A stretch of DNA of 64,000 nucleotides from Piscinibacter caeni (GTDB taxonomy: Bacteria; Pseudomonadota; Gammaproteobacteria; Burkholderiales; Burkholderiaceae_C). Each line of letters begins with the position of its first letter. The stretch's first letter is position 1. The stretch covers positions 1-64,000 of the forward strand of contig KZ836112.1 in NCBI GenBank assembly GCA_003265685.1. The letters are read 5' to 3'. Under the pieces are notes generated by a model, which saw nothing but the letters and a program-made list of their open reading frames with translations, made no database searches and was not told where the DNA came from. This document shows, in pieces, positions 41,154-50,125 of this stretch. Made by a program: the position numbers and the translations under genes.

Positions 41154-43226
41154 TCAGATCGTCAGCGGGTCGACGTCGACCGCCCAGCGCAGCACCGCGT
41201 TGCCGCTGCGCCGGCGCAGCGCCAGCAGCAGCGGCATCCACTCGGCCAGGAAGCGCTGCAGCGCCGGCCGCGCGCTGCATTCGACCAGCATCTGCAGGCG
41301 CTCGACGTCGGCCACGCGCGCCACGGCCAGCGGCACCGGCGGGTAGAGCGTCACCGCGGCCGCGCTGTCCAGCGGTTCGGCCGCCGCCGCCGCGGCCTCG
41401 AGGAACTCGCGTGCCGCCGCGGCGCTCTTCGCATCCGCGCGCAGCATCGCGAGGTGGCTGAACGGCGGCAGACCGGCCGCTTCGCGCTCGCGCAGCTGGC
41501 TGGCCGCGAAGGCCTCGAAGTCGTGCCGGCGCAGCGCCTCGTACAGCGGGTGGCGCGGGTGCCAGGTCTGCACCCACATCTCGCTGGAAGCGGCCTGTTC
41601 CGCATCGCGCCCGGCCCGTCCCGCAGCCTGCATCAGCAGCGCGAACAAGCGCTCCGCGGCGCGGAAATCGCTGCTGAACAGCGCCGCGTCGGGCGCCACC
41701 GCGGCCACCAGCGTGATGCGGCGGAAGTCGTGCCCCTTGGTGACCATCTGCGTGCCCACCAGCACGTCCACGTCGCCGGCGTGCACCGAGCCGAGACTGG
41801 CCTCGAGCGCCCCCTTGGCGCGCGTGCTGTCGGCATCGATGCGGGCGATGCGCACCGGCCGGCCGTCCGGCCCGGCCAGCAGCCCGGCGAGCTGCTCCTC
41901 GAGGCGCTCGGTGCCGCGGCCGATCGGCGCGATGTCGAGGTTTCCGCAGTCGGGGCAGGCGCGCGGCACACGCTCGGCCAGGCCGCAGTGGTGGCAGCGC
42001 AGGCTGCGGTCGAGTTTGTGGAACACGCGCCAGGCGCTGCAGTGCGGGCAGCCGCTCTTCCAGCCGCAGTCGGTGCAGTGCAGCACCGGTGCGTAGCCGC
42101 GCCGGTTCAGGAACACCAGGCTCTGCTCGCCGCGGGCGACGCGCTGCCGGATCGCCTCCACCAGCGGCGCCGCGATGGTGGTCTGGCGCGGTTGCTGGCC
42201 CATGTCGACCAGGCGCACCCGCGGCAGGCCACCGCCGCCGATGCGCTGCGGCAGCGCGAGCTTCAGGTAGCGGCCGTCCTGGGCGCGCTGCCAGCTCTCC
42301 AGCGAGGGCGTGGCCGAGCCGAGCAGCACCGTGGCCTGCTCGAGCCGGCCGCGGTAGACGGCCAGGTCGCGCGCCGAGTAGCGCGCCCCTTCCTGCTGCT
42401 TGTACGACGGGTCGTGCTCCTCGTCGACCACCACCAGGCCGAGCCTCGGCAGCGGCGCGAACACCGCCATGCGCGTGCCCAGCACCAGGTCGGCCTCGCC
42501 CAGCTGCGTGGCCAGCCAGTGGCGCAGGCGCTGCACCGGCGTCAGGGCGCTGTGCAGCGTGACCAGGCGCCGGCCGGCGAAGCGCGCCGCGAAACGCGCC
42601 TCGAGCTGCGGGGTGAGGTTGATCTCCGGCACCAGCACCAGCACCTGGCGCCCGGCGGCGAGCGTCGCCTCGGCGGCGCGCAGGTAGACCTCGGTCTTGC
42701 CGCTGCCCGTCACGCCGTGCAGCAGCACGGTGCGGCCGGGCTCGAGCGCGGTCAGCCGGGCCAGCAGCGCCGCCTGGGCCTCGCTCGGCGGCGGCGGGGT
42801 GTCGGCGCCGGGGGCGGCCGGGGCGCTGTCCAGCGCCTTGCGCAGGCGCGCCAGGCGCTGCGCGAAGCCGGCCCGGTCGAGCTTGTGCAGCTCCGGCGGC
42901 AGCACCGCCAGCGCCAGCTCGCCGATGCTGCGCTGGTAGTAACCGGATGCAAAGTTGACCAATCGGCACCACGCCTCGGGCAAGGGCGGCAGCCCGTCGA
43001 GCACCTCGGCCACCGGCCGCAGGCTGGCCTCCGGGGCGTCGCCGGCGGCCGCCGGCCAGACGATGCCGAGCACCATTCGCTTGCCGAGCGGCACGCGCAC
43101 CAGGGTGCCTGGTGCAAGCGGCTGCTCACTCAGGTAGTCGAGTGTTGCGCTCACCCCGCTGTGCTGCGGCGTCTCCACGACCACCGCCACGCGGGTCGGG
43201 GCCTCGGGGTCGCGGGCGGCTGTCAC
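41154..43226 (-). CDS. priA: Primosomal protein N' (replication restart helicase)
   Basis: A 690-residue superfamily 2 DNA helicase that reloads the replisome at stalled forks. An N-terminal DNA-binding part (about 1-110) precedes helicase motif I G-V-T-G-S-G-K-T at about 164 and motif II D-E-E-H. The zinc-binding region (about 390-450) has the four C-x-x-C pairs that hold two zincs, and motif VI Q-A-A-G-R-A-G-R follows. GTG start at 43226. Length is typical. It lies downstream of hemE on the same strand, with about 335 bases between them. Confidence 0.93.
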   Translation of the reverse strand: MTAARDPEAPTRVAVVVETPQHSGVSATLDYLSEQPLAPGTLVRVPLGKRMVLGIVWPAAAGDAPEASLRPVAEVLDGLPPLPEAWCRLVNFASGYYQRSIGELALAVLPPELHKLDRAGFAQRLARLRKALDSAPAAPGADTPPPPSEAQAALLARLTALEPGRTVLLHGVTGSGKTEVYLRAAEATLAAGRQVLVLVPEINLTPQLEARFAARFAGRRLVTLHSALTPVQRLRHWLATQLGEADLVLGTRMAVFAPLPRLGLVVVDEEHDPSYKQQEGARYSARDLAVYRGRLEQATVLLGSATPSLESWQRAQDGRYLKLALPQRIGGGGLPRVRLVDMGQQPRQTTIAAPLVEAIRQRVARGEQSLVFLNRRGYAPVLHCTDCGWKSGCPHCSAWRVFHKLDRSLRCHHCGLAERVPRACPDCGNLDIAPIGRGTERLEEQLAGLLAGPDGRPVRIARIDADSTRAKGALEASLGSVHAGDVDVLVGTQMVTKGHDFRRITLVAAVAPDAALFSSDFRAAERLFALLMQAAGRAGRDAEQAASSEMWVQTWHPRHPLYEALRRHDFEAFAASQLREREAAGLPPFSHLAMLRADAKSAAAAREFLEAAAAAAEPLDSAAAVTLYPPVPLAVARVADVERLQMLVECSARPALQRFLAEWMPLLLALRRRSGNAVLRWAVDVDPLTI

Positions 43227-43561
43227 TTAGCGGTCAAACTTCATGTTCGGCTTCGAGATCCGCGCCAAGTCCCTGATTCCACGCGGCTTTCGACGGTTTC
43301 CACGGCTGCTGTGGATAACTTTGTGGGCAAGCTGCCCAAAGCGCGGCTAAATCGTTGATGCGCTTGGCACCCGGGTTCCCTGCCCACTTTCTCAGCATGC
43401 GCGGGAATTCAATCAAATCAAGGACTTAGGAAGGTCATGCGATTTCCTCATGCTGCATCGCAGCAAGAGAAACCGGAAAAACGCACGGACCCGTTTTTGG
43501 GGATAAGTCAAGTCCTTAGTGCTCACTCACCGGGGAACGGCCGGCCCGAACGTGTTCTGCG
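43227..43561. other. hemE-priA spacer with DnaA boxes
   Basis: About 335 bases, much lower in GC than the rest, with no gene. It contains TGTGGATAA (43310-43318), the reverse complement of the perfect DnaA box TTATCCACA, and TGGGGATAA (43498-43506), one base off. Two copies of an 8-bp element in inverted orientation, AAGGACTT (about 43423) and AAGTCCTT (about 43510), flank the second half. A few boxes do not make an origin; priA expression control is equally possible. Confidence 0.45.
43310..43318 (-). promoter_or_regulatory. Perfect DnaA box (TTATCCACA)
   Basis: Exact consensus on the minus strand, 84 bases upstream of the priA GTG. Seen directly. Confidence 0.55.
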
Positions 43562-44665
43562 TCACGGCGCGCCGCGCAGGCGGCGTGAATGGCGTTGCAC
43601 CTGGTCGACCAGCGCCGACACCGCCTCCGGCGGCGTGTGCTGGCTGATGCCGTGGCCGAGGTTGAACACATGGCCACCCCAGCGGCCGTCCGGGCGCTGC
43701 GGCGCACCGAAACTGTCCAGCGCCCGGGTGGCCTCGGCGCGGATCTGCGCTTCCGGCGCGAACAGCACCGCCGGGTCGAGGTTGCCCTGCAAGGCGACCC
43801 GGTCGTCCACACGCCGGCGCGCCGCGCCGAGGTTGACGGTCCAGTCCAGGCCGACCACGTCGGGACCCACGCCGTCGACGCGCGCGGCGATCTCCTCCAG
43901 CCACGGACCGCCGCCCTTGGTGAACACGATGTGCGGGATGCGCTGCCCGGCATGCTCGCGCTTGAGATGTGCCAGCACGCGGCGCGTGTAGGCGAGGCTG
44001 AATTCCTGGAACGCGCCGTCGGCCAGCACGCCGCCCCAGCTGTCGAACACCATCACCGCCTGCGCGCCGCATTCGATCTGCGTGTTCAGGTAGCGCGCCA
44101 CCGCGTCGGCATTGATCGCGAGGATGCGGTGCATCAGGTCGGGCCGGCCGTAGAGCATCGACTTGACGAGCCGGTAGTCGTCCGAGCCGGCGCCCTCGAC
44201 CATGTAGCAGGCCAGCGTCCAGGGGCTGCCGGAGAAGCCGATCAGCGGCACCCGGCCATCCAGCGCCTTGCGGATCGACGTCACCGCGTCGAACACGTAG
44301 CGCAGCTTGTCCATGTCCGGCACGGCGAGCCGGGCGACGTCGGCCTCGTCGCGCACCGGGTGGGCGAAACGCGGACCCTCGCCGAGCGCGAAGCTCAGGC
44401 CCAGGCCCATCGCGTCGGGCACGGTCAGGATGTCGCTGAACAGGATCGCCGCATCCAGCGGGTAGCGCTCCAGCGGCTGCAGCGTCACGTCGGTGGCGTA
44501 CTGGGTGTTCGTCGCCAGGCCCATGAAGCTGCCGGCCTTGCCGCGTGTCTCGCGGTACTCGGGCAGGTAGCGCCCGGCCTGGCGCATCAGCCACACCGGC
44601 GTGTACTCGGTCGGCTCGCGCAGGCAGGCGCGCAGGAAGGTGTCGTTGCGAAGCGGCGAATCCAT
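43562..44665 (-). CDS. hemE: Uroporphyrinogen III decarboxylase
   Basis: A 367-residue TIM-barrel enzyme that decarboxylates uroporphyrinogen III to coproporphyrinogen III in heme synthesis. Signatures: [11 protein letters not shown] near the start, F-S-D-I-L-T-V at about 76 and G-F-S-G-S-P-W-T-L at about 143, and N-L-G-H-G-I near the end. Length typical. It is divergent from cysK, with back-to-back -10 elements between them. The product is the heme precursor needed in quantity for the multiheme proteins of this window, but no co-regulation is shown. Confidence 0.95.
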   Translation of the reverse strand: MDSPLRNDTFLRACLREPTEYTPVWLMRQAGRYLPEYRETRGKAGSFMGLATNTQYATDVTLQPLERYPLDAAILFSDILTVPDAMGLGLSFALGEGPRFAHPVRDEADVARLAVPDMDKLRYVFDAVTSIRKALDGRVPLIGFSGSPWTLACYMVEGAGSDDYRLVKSMLYGRPDLMHRILAINADAVARYLNTQIECGAQAVMVFDSWGGVLADGAFQEFSLAYTRRVLAHLKREHAGQRIPHIVFTKGGGPWLEEIAARVDGVGPDVVGLDWTVNLGAARRRVDDRVALQGNLDPAVLFAPEAQIRAEATRALDSFGAPQRPDGRWGGHVFNLGHGISQHTPPEAVSALVDQVQRHSRRLRGAP

Positions 44666-44671
44666 GCGCGG

Positions 44672-44688
44672 ATTATCACGCCCATAAT
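44672..44688. promoter_or_regulatory. Back-to-back -10 elements for hemE and cysK
   Basis: CATAAT (44683-44688, plus) and GATAAT (44677-44672, minus), each 5/6 to TATAAT, in the 53-base divergent spacer. -35 boxes are not convincing. Confidence 0.42.
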
Positions 44689-44718
44689 GCAGCGCCCCCT
44701 CGACCGGAGAGCCCTGCC

Positions 44719-45639
44719 ATGCGCGCCGACACCATCCTGCAGACCATCGGCAACACGCCGCACATCCGCATCAACCGCCTGTTCGGCAGCACGCGCCAGG
44801 TGTGGATCAAGAGCGAACGGGCCAACCCGGGCGGCTCGATCAAGGACCGCATCGCGCTGTCGATGGTCGAGGCCGCCGAGGCCTCGGGCGCGCTGAAGCC
44901 GGGCGCGACCATCATCGAGCCGACCTCGGGCAACACCGGTGTCGGGCTGGCGATGGTGGCGGCGGTCAAGGGCTACAAGCTGATCCTGGTGATGCCCGAC
45001 AGCATGAGCGTCGAGCGGCGCCGGCTGATGCTGGCCTACGGCGCGAGCTTCGAGCTGACCCCGCGCGAGAAGGGCATGAACGGCTCGATCGCGCGTGCCA
45101 GGGAACTGCTCGAGCGCACGCCGAACTCGTGGATGCCGCAGCAGTTCGAGAACCCCGCCAACATCGAGGTGCACGTGCGCAGCACCGCCGCCGAGATCGC
45201 GGCCGACTTCCCCGAGGGCCTGGACGCACTGATCACCGGCGTGGGCACCGGCGGCCACATCACCGGCTGCGCGCAGGTGCTGAAGGCGAAGTGGCCCGGG
45301 CTCAAGGTGTTCGCGGTCGAGCCCACGGCTTCGCCGGTCATCAGCGGCGGCAAGCCCAGCCCGCACCCGATCCAGGGCATCGGCGCCGGCTTCATCCCGG
45401 CCAACCTGCACACCGCGCTGCTCGACGGCGTGATCCAGGTCGAGGCCGAGGCCGCGCGCGAGATGGCGCGCCGCTCGGCGCGCGAGGAAGGGATGCTGGT
45501 GGGCATCTCCTCGGGCGCGACGCTCGCGGCGATCGCGCAGAAGCTGCCCGAGCTGCCCGCCGGCAGCCGCGTGCTCGGCTTCAACTACGACACCGGGGAA
45601 CGTTACCTCTCCATCGAGGGCTTCCTCCCCACGGAGTGA
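44719..45639 (+). CDS. cysK: Cysteine synthase A (O-acetylserine sulfhydrylase)
   Basis: A 306-residue fold-type-II PLP enzyme. The PLP lysine is in P-G-G-S-I-K-D-R at about 37-44, the substrate loop T-S-G-N-T-G at about 74 and the phosphate-binding G-T-G-G-H at about 177. It replaces the acetyl group of O-acetylserine with sulfide to give cysteine. The C-terminus ends G-F-L-P-T-E; it lacks the extended tail found in some CysK proteins. The stop overlaps the GTG start of the response regulator (GTGA), so the three genes cysK-creB-creC are translationally linked. Confidence 0.92.
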   Translation: MRADTILQTIGNTPHIRINRLFGSTRQVWIKSERANPGGSIKDRIALSMVEAAEASGALKPGATIIEPTSGNTGVGLAMVAAVKGYKLILVMPDSMSVERRRLMLAYGASFELTPREKGMNGSIARARELLERTPNSWMPQQFENPANIEVHVRSTAAEIAADFPEGLDALITGVGTGGHITGCAQVLKAKWPGLKVFAVEPTASPVISGGKPSPHPIQGIGAGFIPANLHTALLDGVIQVEAEAAREMARRSAREEGMLVGISSGATLAAIAQKLPELPAGSRVLGFNYDTGERYLSIEGFLPTE

Positions 45640-46328
45640 GCAAGCCCCGCGTCCTGATCGTCGAGGACGAGCCCGGCATCGCCGACACGCTGCAGTACGC
45701 GCTGGCCACCGACGGCTTCGAGCCGCACTGGGTGGCCACCGGCGCCGCGGCACTGCAGCGCCAGCGCGAGGCGCCGGCGGATCTGGTCATCCTCGACGTC
45801 GGCCTGCCCGACCTGAACGGCTTCGAGGTGTTCCGCCGACTACGCGAAGGCAGCGACGTGCCGGTCGTGTTCCTCACCGCACGCGCCGACGAGATCGACC
45901 GCGTGGTCGGCCTCGAGCTCGGCGCCGACGACTATGTCGCCAAGCCCTTCTCGCCGCGCGAGCTGGTGGCGCGGCTGCGCGTCATCCTGCGTCGCAGCGC
46001 GCGCGCGCCGGCCCCGGCGCCTGCGCAGCCCTTCGTCGTCGACGAAGGCCGGCGCCAGATCCGCTTCTACGGCCGCGTGCTGGAGCTCTCGCGCTACGAG
46101 TACGGCCTGCTGAAGACCCTGGTCGAGCGCCCCGGCCACGTGTACAGCCGCGAGGTGCTGCTCGACAAGGTGTGGGACGAGCGCAGCGAGAGCCTGGACC
46201 GCACCGTCGACGCGCATGTCAAGACGCTGCGCGCCAAGCTGAAGGCGGTGGCGCCGCAGCTCGAGCCGATCCGCACCCACCGCGGCAGCGGCTACGCGCT
46301 GGCCGAAGACCTGCCGCCCTCCCTGTGA
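45636..46328 (+). CDS. creB: Response regulator CreB (OmpR family)
   Basis: A 230-residue regulator with GTG start overlapping the cysK stop. Receiver: E-D at 10-11, Asp54 in I-L-D-V-G-L-P-D, Lys in A-K-P-F. The DNA-binding winged helix covers about 130-225 and ends R-G-S-G-Y-A-L. CreB-type proteins respond to metabolic state and, in gamma-proteobacteria, to cell-wall stress. The stop overlaps the GTG of the kinase (GTGA). Assignment to CreB rests on the receiver and its CreC partner. Confidence 0.82.
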   Translation: MSKPRVLIVEDEPGIADTLQYALATDGFEPHWVATGAAALQRQREAPADLVILDVGLPDLNGFEVFRRLREGSDVPVVFLTARADEIDRVVGLELGADDYVAKPFSPRELVARLRVILRRSARAPAPAPAQPFVVDEGRRQIRFYGRVLELSRYEYGLLKTLVERPGHVYSREVLLDKVWDERSESLDRTVDAHVKTLRAKLKAVAPQLEPIRTHRGSGYALAEDLPPSL

Positions 46329-47773
46329 CCCGGCGCAGCGGCCTGTTCCTCGCCATCCTGCTCGCCTATGCGGTGGGCGTCGGGCTGCTGATGTTCCGGC
46401 TGCTGGCCGACATCGACCCGCGCTACCGCGAGTCGGCCGAGGAGTCGCTGGTCGAGACGGCGCACCTGCTGGCCGCGCTGGTCGAGCAGCACACGCACGA
46501 CGGCGTGGTCGACGCCGAGCAGCTGCGCCCGGTGTTCCGCAACCTCTACGCGCGCGGCTTCTCGGCACGCATCTTCGACTTCGAGAAGACCGGCGTCGAG
46601 CTGCAGGCGCTGGTGATCGACGCCTCCGGCCGCGTGCTGTTCGACTCGATCGGCCAGCGCGAGGGCGAGGACTGGTCGCTCTGGCGCGACGTCAGCGCCG
46701 CGCTGCGCGGCCAGTACCGCGCCCGCACCACGCCGCGCATCCCGGGCGACGAGCAGAGCTCGGTGATGTACGTCTCGGCGCCGGTGCGCTCCGACGGACG
46801 CATCGTCGCCGTGGTCAGCGTCGGCAAGCCGGTGCAGAGCCTGAACCAGTTCGTCGCCGCGGCGCGCCGCAAGACGCTGCTGGTGGGCGCCACCTCGGTG
46901 GCGGCGTTCCTGGTGCTGATCGCGATCCTGCTGGTGTGGGCGGTGCGGCCCTTCGGGCTGGCGGCCGACTACGTGCGCTACGTGCGCGCGCAGCGCTCGT
47001 TCAGCCTGCCGCGCCTGGGCCGGCGCGCGCTCGGCACGCTCGGCGCGGCCTACGACGAGATGCGCGACGCGCTGGCCGGCCGCAACTACGTGGCCGACTA
47101 CGTGCAGACGCTGACGCACGAGCTGAAGAGCCCGCTGTCGGCGATCCGCGGCGCGGCCGAGCTGCTGCAGGAGCCGGCGATGCCGGCGCCGGACCGCGCG
47201 CGCTTCTCCGCCAACATCGGCCGCGAGACGCAGCGCATCCAGGAGCTGGTGGACCGCATGCTCGAGCTGGCCACGCTCGAGACGCAGCGCCGGCTGCCCC
47301 GGGTCGAGCCGGTGGCGCTGGTGCCGCTGCTGGAGGACTGCGCGGCCAGCGCCCGCGCCGCCGGCGCCGCGCGCGGCGTGCAGGTGGAGCTGGCGGTGCT
47401 CGAGCCGGCCTGGGTCGAGGGCGAGGCCTTCCTGCTGCGCCGCGCGCTCGGCAACCTGCTCGCCAACGCGCTCGACTTCTCTCCCGAGGGCGGCCGCGTC
47501 CAGCTGGCGCTCGCGCCGCACGGGCGCAGTGTCGACATCACCGTGCGCGACCATGGTCCGGGCATCCCGGACTACGCCAGCACCAAGGTGTTCGAGAAGT
47601 TCTACTCGCTGGCGCGGCCGCAGGGCGGCAAGCGCAGCACCGGGCTGGGCCTGCCCTTCGTGAAGGAGATCGCCGAGCTGCACCATGGCCGGATCGTGTT
47701 GCGCAATGCCGAAGGCGGTGGTGCGCTGGCCACGCTGTCGCTGCCGCGCATCGAGCCGCCGGCTATGCTCTGA
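46325..47773 (+). CDS. creC: Sensor histidine kinase CreC
   Basis: A 482-residue two-helix sensor. Helix 1 lies at about 7-28, a PAS-like periplasmic domain at about 30-180 with V-S-V-G-K-P-V-Q-S-L at its end, and helix 2 at about 190-210. The H-box is T-L-T-H-E-L-K-S-P-L-S-A with His265; the ATPase domain has N-L-L-A-N-A, D-H-G-P-G-I-P and G-L-G-L-P-F. The D-Y-A-x-x-x-V-F-E-K-F-Y-S-L segment is a CreC trademark. GTG start overlaps the creB stop. Confidence 0.84.
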   Translation: MTRRSGLFLAILLAYAVGVGLLMFRLLADIDPRYRESAEESLVETAHLLAALVEQHTHDGVVDAEQLRPVFRNLYARGFSARIFDFEKTGVELQALVIDASGRVLFDSIGQREGEDWSLWRDVSAALRGQYRARTTPRIPGDEQSSVMYVSAPVRSDGRIVAVVSVGKPVQSLNQFVAAARRKTLLVGATSVAAFLVLIAILLVWAVRPFGLAADYVRYVRAQRSFSLPRLGRRALGTLGAAYDEMRDALAGRNYVADYVQTLTHELKSPLSAIRGAAELLQEPAMPAPDRARFSANIGRETQRIQELVDRMLELATLETQRRLPRVEPVALVPLLEDCAASARAAGAARGVQVELAVLEPAWVEGEAFLLRRALGNLLANALDFSPEGGRVQLALAPHGRSVDITVRDHGPGIPDYASTKVFEKFYSLARPQGGKRSTGLGLPFVKEIAELHHGRIVLRNAEGGGALATLSLPRIEPPAML

Positions 47774-47797
47774 GCTTTTCGCCGCCGCGGGACGCGC

Positions 47798-49357
47798 GTG
47801 GACGCCGCCAAGACCATCGCCTGGGTGCTGCCCCACGAGGGCTACGACGACGAGGCCCTGCTCGCGCCGCTGCGCGCCCAGGGCTACCGCGTCGTGACCT
47901 GCCTGCCCGGCGCGAGCGGCGCGCTCGGGGCCGACCTGCGCGTGCTGCAGGCCGAGCTGTTCGCCGATGCGCGCCGGCTGCGCCGCGAGTACGTGCTCGA
48001 CCCGCGGCCGACGCTGGTGGTGGTCGGCTCGGCCGAGCAGGAAGTCGACGTGCTCGAGTTCATCAAGCCGGGCGACGACGTGGTGCGCGGCACCCAGCCC
48101 GCCGAGCTGCTCGCGCTGCGCCTGTTGCGGCTGGCGCGCATGCACGGCGGTGGCGAGGTGCCGGCGGCGCCGCTGGCCGACGCGACCGACGCGCTGACCG
48201 GGCTGTGGAACCGGCGTCGCTGGCTCGCCCAGGCGGCGCAGGCGATCTCGCCGCAGCTGCCCGGCGAGGCACGGGCCGTCGTCGTGATCAACCTGGACCG
48301 CTTCAAGTCGCTCAACGACCGCCACGGCCATGCGGTGGGCGACCAGGTGCTGCGCGGCGTCGCCGCCGCCCTGCTGGCCGAGACGGCGCCGGGCGACCGG
48401 CTCGCCCGCCTGGGCGGCGACCAGTTCGTGGCCCTGGTCGCGCGCTACGACCGCGCCACGGTCGAGGCCGACGTGCAGCGCATGCTCGAACGGCTGGCGC
48501 GCGGGGTGGCGCTCGCCCCGGCCGAGGCGGATGCGGCGCCCGGCTGGGGCCTCACGGCGCCGGCGCCGATCGACGGCGAGCCGCAGCGCATGGGCGTCGC
48601 TGCCAGCGCGGGCCTCGCCTTCGTCGACGGACAGGCGTCGGTCGACGAACTGCTGCAGCAGGCCGACGTCGCGCTCTACGAGGCCAAGAGCCGCGGCCGG
48701 CAGCGCCTCGTGCTGTACGAGTCGCTGCAGCAGGGCCCGGGCGGCGAGGAGCGCGACCCGTACCTGCGCCACTTCGAGAACGTCACGCGCGTGATGACGG
48801 AGCGCGTCACCACCCTCGTCACCAACATGGGCCGCAACCTGGTCGAGGCGGCGCGCCGCGAGGCGAACCAGGACGCGCTGACGCTGTTGCCGAACCGGCG
48901 CTACTTCGACGCCCGGCTGCTGCGCGAGATCGAGACCGCCCGTCGCCACGGCCGTGCGTTGTCGGTGGCGCTGATCGACCTGGACCACTTCCACGACGTC
49001 AACGCCGGGTTCGGCTACCCGACCGGCGACCTGGTGCTGCGCCGCTTCGCCGAGGTCGCGCGCGCCAGCGTGCGCCTGACCGACTGGGTGGCGCGCTACG
49101 GCGGCGAGGAGTTCTGCCTCGTGATGCCCGACACCGAGCTCGCCACCGCCGCGATGGTGGCCGAGCGCCTGCGCCGGCAGGTCGAGGCGACCGCGTTCAC
49201 GAGCATCGACCAGCGCCCGGTGCCGCTGACGGCGAGCATCGGCGTCGCCGCGCTCGGCGAGGGCACCGGCGACCCCGTCGCGCTGGTCGAGCGCGCCAGC
49301 GCGATGCTGCTGGCGGCCAAGTCCGGCGGCCGCAACCGGCTCGTCGGCGCCGCCTGA
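47798..49357 (+). CDS. Tandem-GGDEF diguanylate cyclase
   Basis: A 519-residue soluble protein. Residues 7-115 look like a receiver fold without phosphoacceptor. The first GGDEF domain (about 128-310) ends in G-G-D-Q-F (206-210) and has no RxxD inhibitory site. The second (about 355-515) has G-G-E-E-F (435-439) and an intact I-site R-L-T-D (426-429). Only the second should make cyclic di-GMP; the first is probably regulatory. A stretch of about 45 residues with coiled-coil character joins them. Starts at GTG 47798, 24 bases after creC, so it may share the cysK-creBC transcript. Confidence 0.83.
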   Translation: MDAAKTIAWVLPHEGYDDEALLAPLRAQGYRVVTCLPGASGALGADLRVLQAELFADARRLRREYVLDPRPTLVVVGSAEQEVDVLEFIKPGDDVVRGTQPAELLALRLLRLARMHGGGEVPAAPLADATDALTGLWNRRRWLAQAAQAISPQLPGEARAVVVINLDRFKSLNDRHGHAVGDQVLRGVAAALLAETAPGDRLARLGGDQFVALVARYDRATVEADVQRMLERLARGVALAPAEADAAPGWGLTAPAPIDGEPQRMGVAASAGLAFVDGQASVDELLQQADVALYEAKSRGRQRLVLYESLQQGPGGEERDPYLRHFENVTRVMTERVTTLVTNMGRNLVEAARREANQDALTLLPNRRYFDARLLREIETARRHGRALSVALIDLDHFHDVNAGFGYPTGDLVLRRFAEVARASVRLTDWVARYGGEEFCLVMPDTELATAAMVAERLRRQVEATAFTSIDQRPVPLTASIGVAALGEGTGDPVALVERASAMLLAAKSGGRNRLVGAA

Positions 49358-49375
49358 GCGCCGCCTGAGCGGCGC
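49358..49375. terminator. GC-rich hairpin after the diguanylate cyclase gene
   Basis: GCGCCGC-CTGA-GCGGCGC directly after the stop codon, with TTTT nine bases on. Separates the cysK-creBC-cyclase run from phaP. Confidence 0.5.
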
Positions 49376-49399
49376 CGGACCCGGGTTTTCACGCTATTT

Positions 49400-49472
49400 T
49401 GTTGCAGCGCAGCATTTCGGGCTTGCAATCCGCCGGGGAGCCACTAAACTGGAGTCATGCTGCAGTGCAGCA
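49400..49472 (+). promoter_or_regulatory. phaP promoter flanked by two PhaR-like operators
   Basis: Operator 1 TGTTGCA-g-CGCAGCA (49400-49414) and operator 2 TGCTGCA-g-TGCAGCA (49458-49472, perfect dyad). Between them TTGCAA (49423-49428), 16 bases, TAAACT (49445-49450) makes a sigma-70 type promoter whose start site would fall at operator 2. TGC/GCA-rich dyads of this kind are bound by PhaR in PHA producers. Roadblock and occlusion of the promoter are inferred. Confidence 0.6.
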
Positions 49473-49509
49473 ATTCCGGTTCACCAAACCACCCCAACAG
49501 GAGCCCCAC

Positions 49510-50064
49510 ATGCTGATCAACGAACAACTGCTCGCCGCCCACAAGGCCAATGTCGAGACCTTCCTGAACCTGTCGGCCACCGGCCTCGACGCGGTCGAGA
49601 AGCTCGCCGCCCTGAACATCGAGACCGCCCGCGCCGCGCTCGGCGAAGCTTCGGCCAAGGCCCAGACCGCGCTGTCCGTCAAGGACGTGCAGGAGCTGTT
49701 CGCGCTGCAAGGCGACGTGCTGCAGCCGGCCGCCGAGAAGAGCGCCGCCTACGCCCGCAAGGTGTACGACATCGCCGCCGCCGTGCAGGCCGAGTTCTCC
49801 AAGGTCACGGAAGCCGGCGTCGCCGACGCCCAGGCCAAGCTGGCCGCGCTGGTCGACACCGCGGTGAAGAACGCCCCGGCCGGTAGCGAGAACGCCGTCA
49901 CGCTGATGAAGGCTGCCGTCGCTGCCGCGAACGACACCCTCGAGAACGTGCAGAAGGCCGCCAAGCAGGCCGTCGGTGCCGCCGAGGCGAACTTCGCGAC
50001 GCTGAGCAATAGCGTCGTCACGCCGGTCAAGAGCGGCAACGGCCGCGCCAAGCGCGCTGCCTGA
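49510..50064 (+). CDS. phaP: Phasin (PHA granule-associated protein)
   Basis: A 184-residue, all-helical, alanine-rich protein of the PHA granule phasin family (Phasin_2 type): F-L-N-L-S-A-T-G-L-D-A-V-E-K-L-A-A-L-N near residue 20 is the characteristic start, and the C-terminus is basic (G-R-A-K-R-A-A). It coats polyhydroxyalkanoate granules. CAACAGGAG precedes the ATG. Its promoter carries two PhaR-like operators, so expression should follow PHA content. A strong hairpin follows. Confidence 0.92.
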   Translation: MLINEQLLAAHKANVETFLNLSATGLDAVEKLAALNIETARAALGEASAKAQTALSVKDVQELFALQGDVLQPAAEKSAAYARKVYDIAAAVQAEFSKVTEAGVADAQAKLAALVDTAVKNAPAGSENAVTLMKAAVAAANDTLENVQKAAKQAVGAAEANFATLSNSVVTPVKSGNGRAKRAA

Positions 50065-50076
50065 GCGTGACGAGTC

Positions 50077-50099
50077 GGCCGGCGGCCAGTCCGCCGGCC
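50077..50099. terminator. Strong hairpin after phaP
   Basis: GGCCGGCGG-CCAGT-CCGCCGGCC, a 9-bp perfect stem 12 bases after the phaP stop, without a T tract. Confidence 0.5.
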
Positions 50100-50125
50100 C
50101 GATACACGCATCACCGGAGCTGGCC

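Noticed and set aside
43227-43561. Chromosome origin
   Set aside because: Only two DnaA-box-like sites, no dnaA or gidA/parAB neighbours and no strong AT-rich unwinding element.
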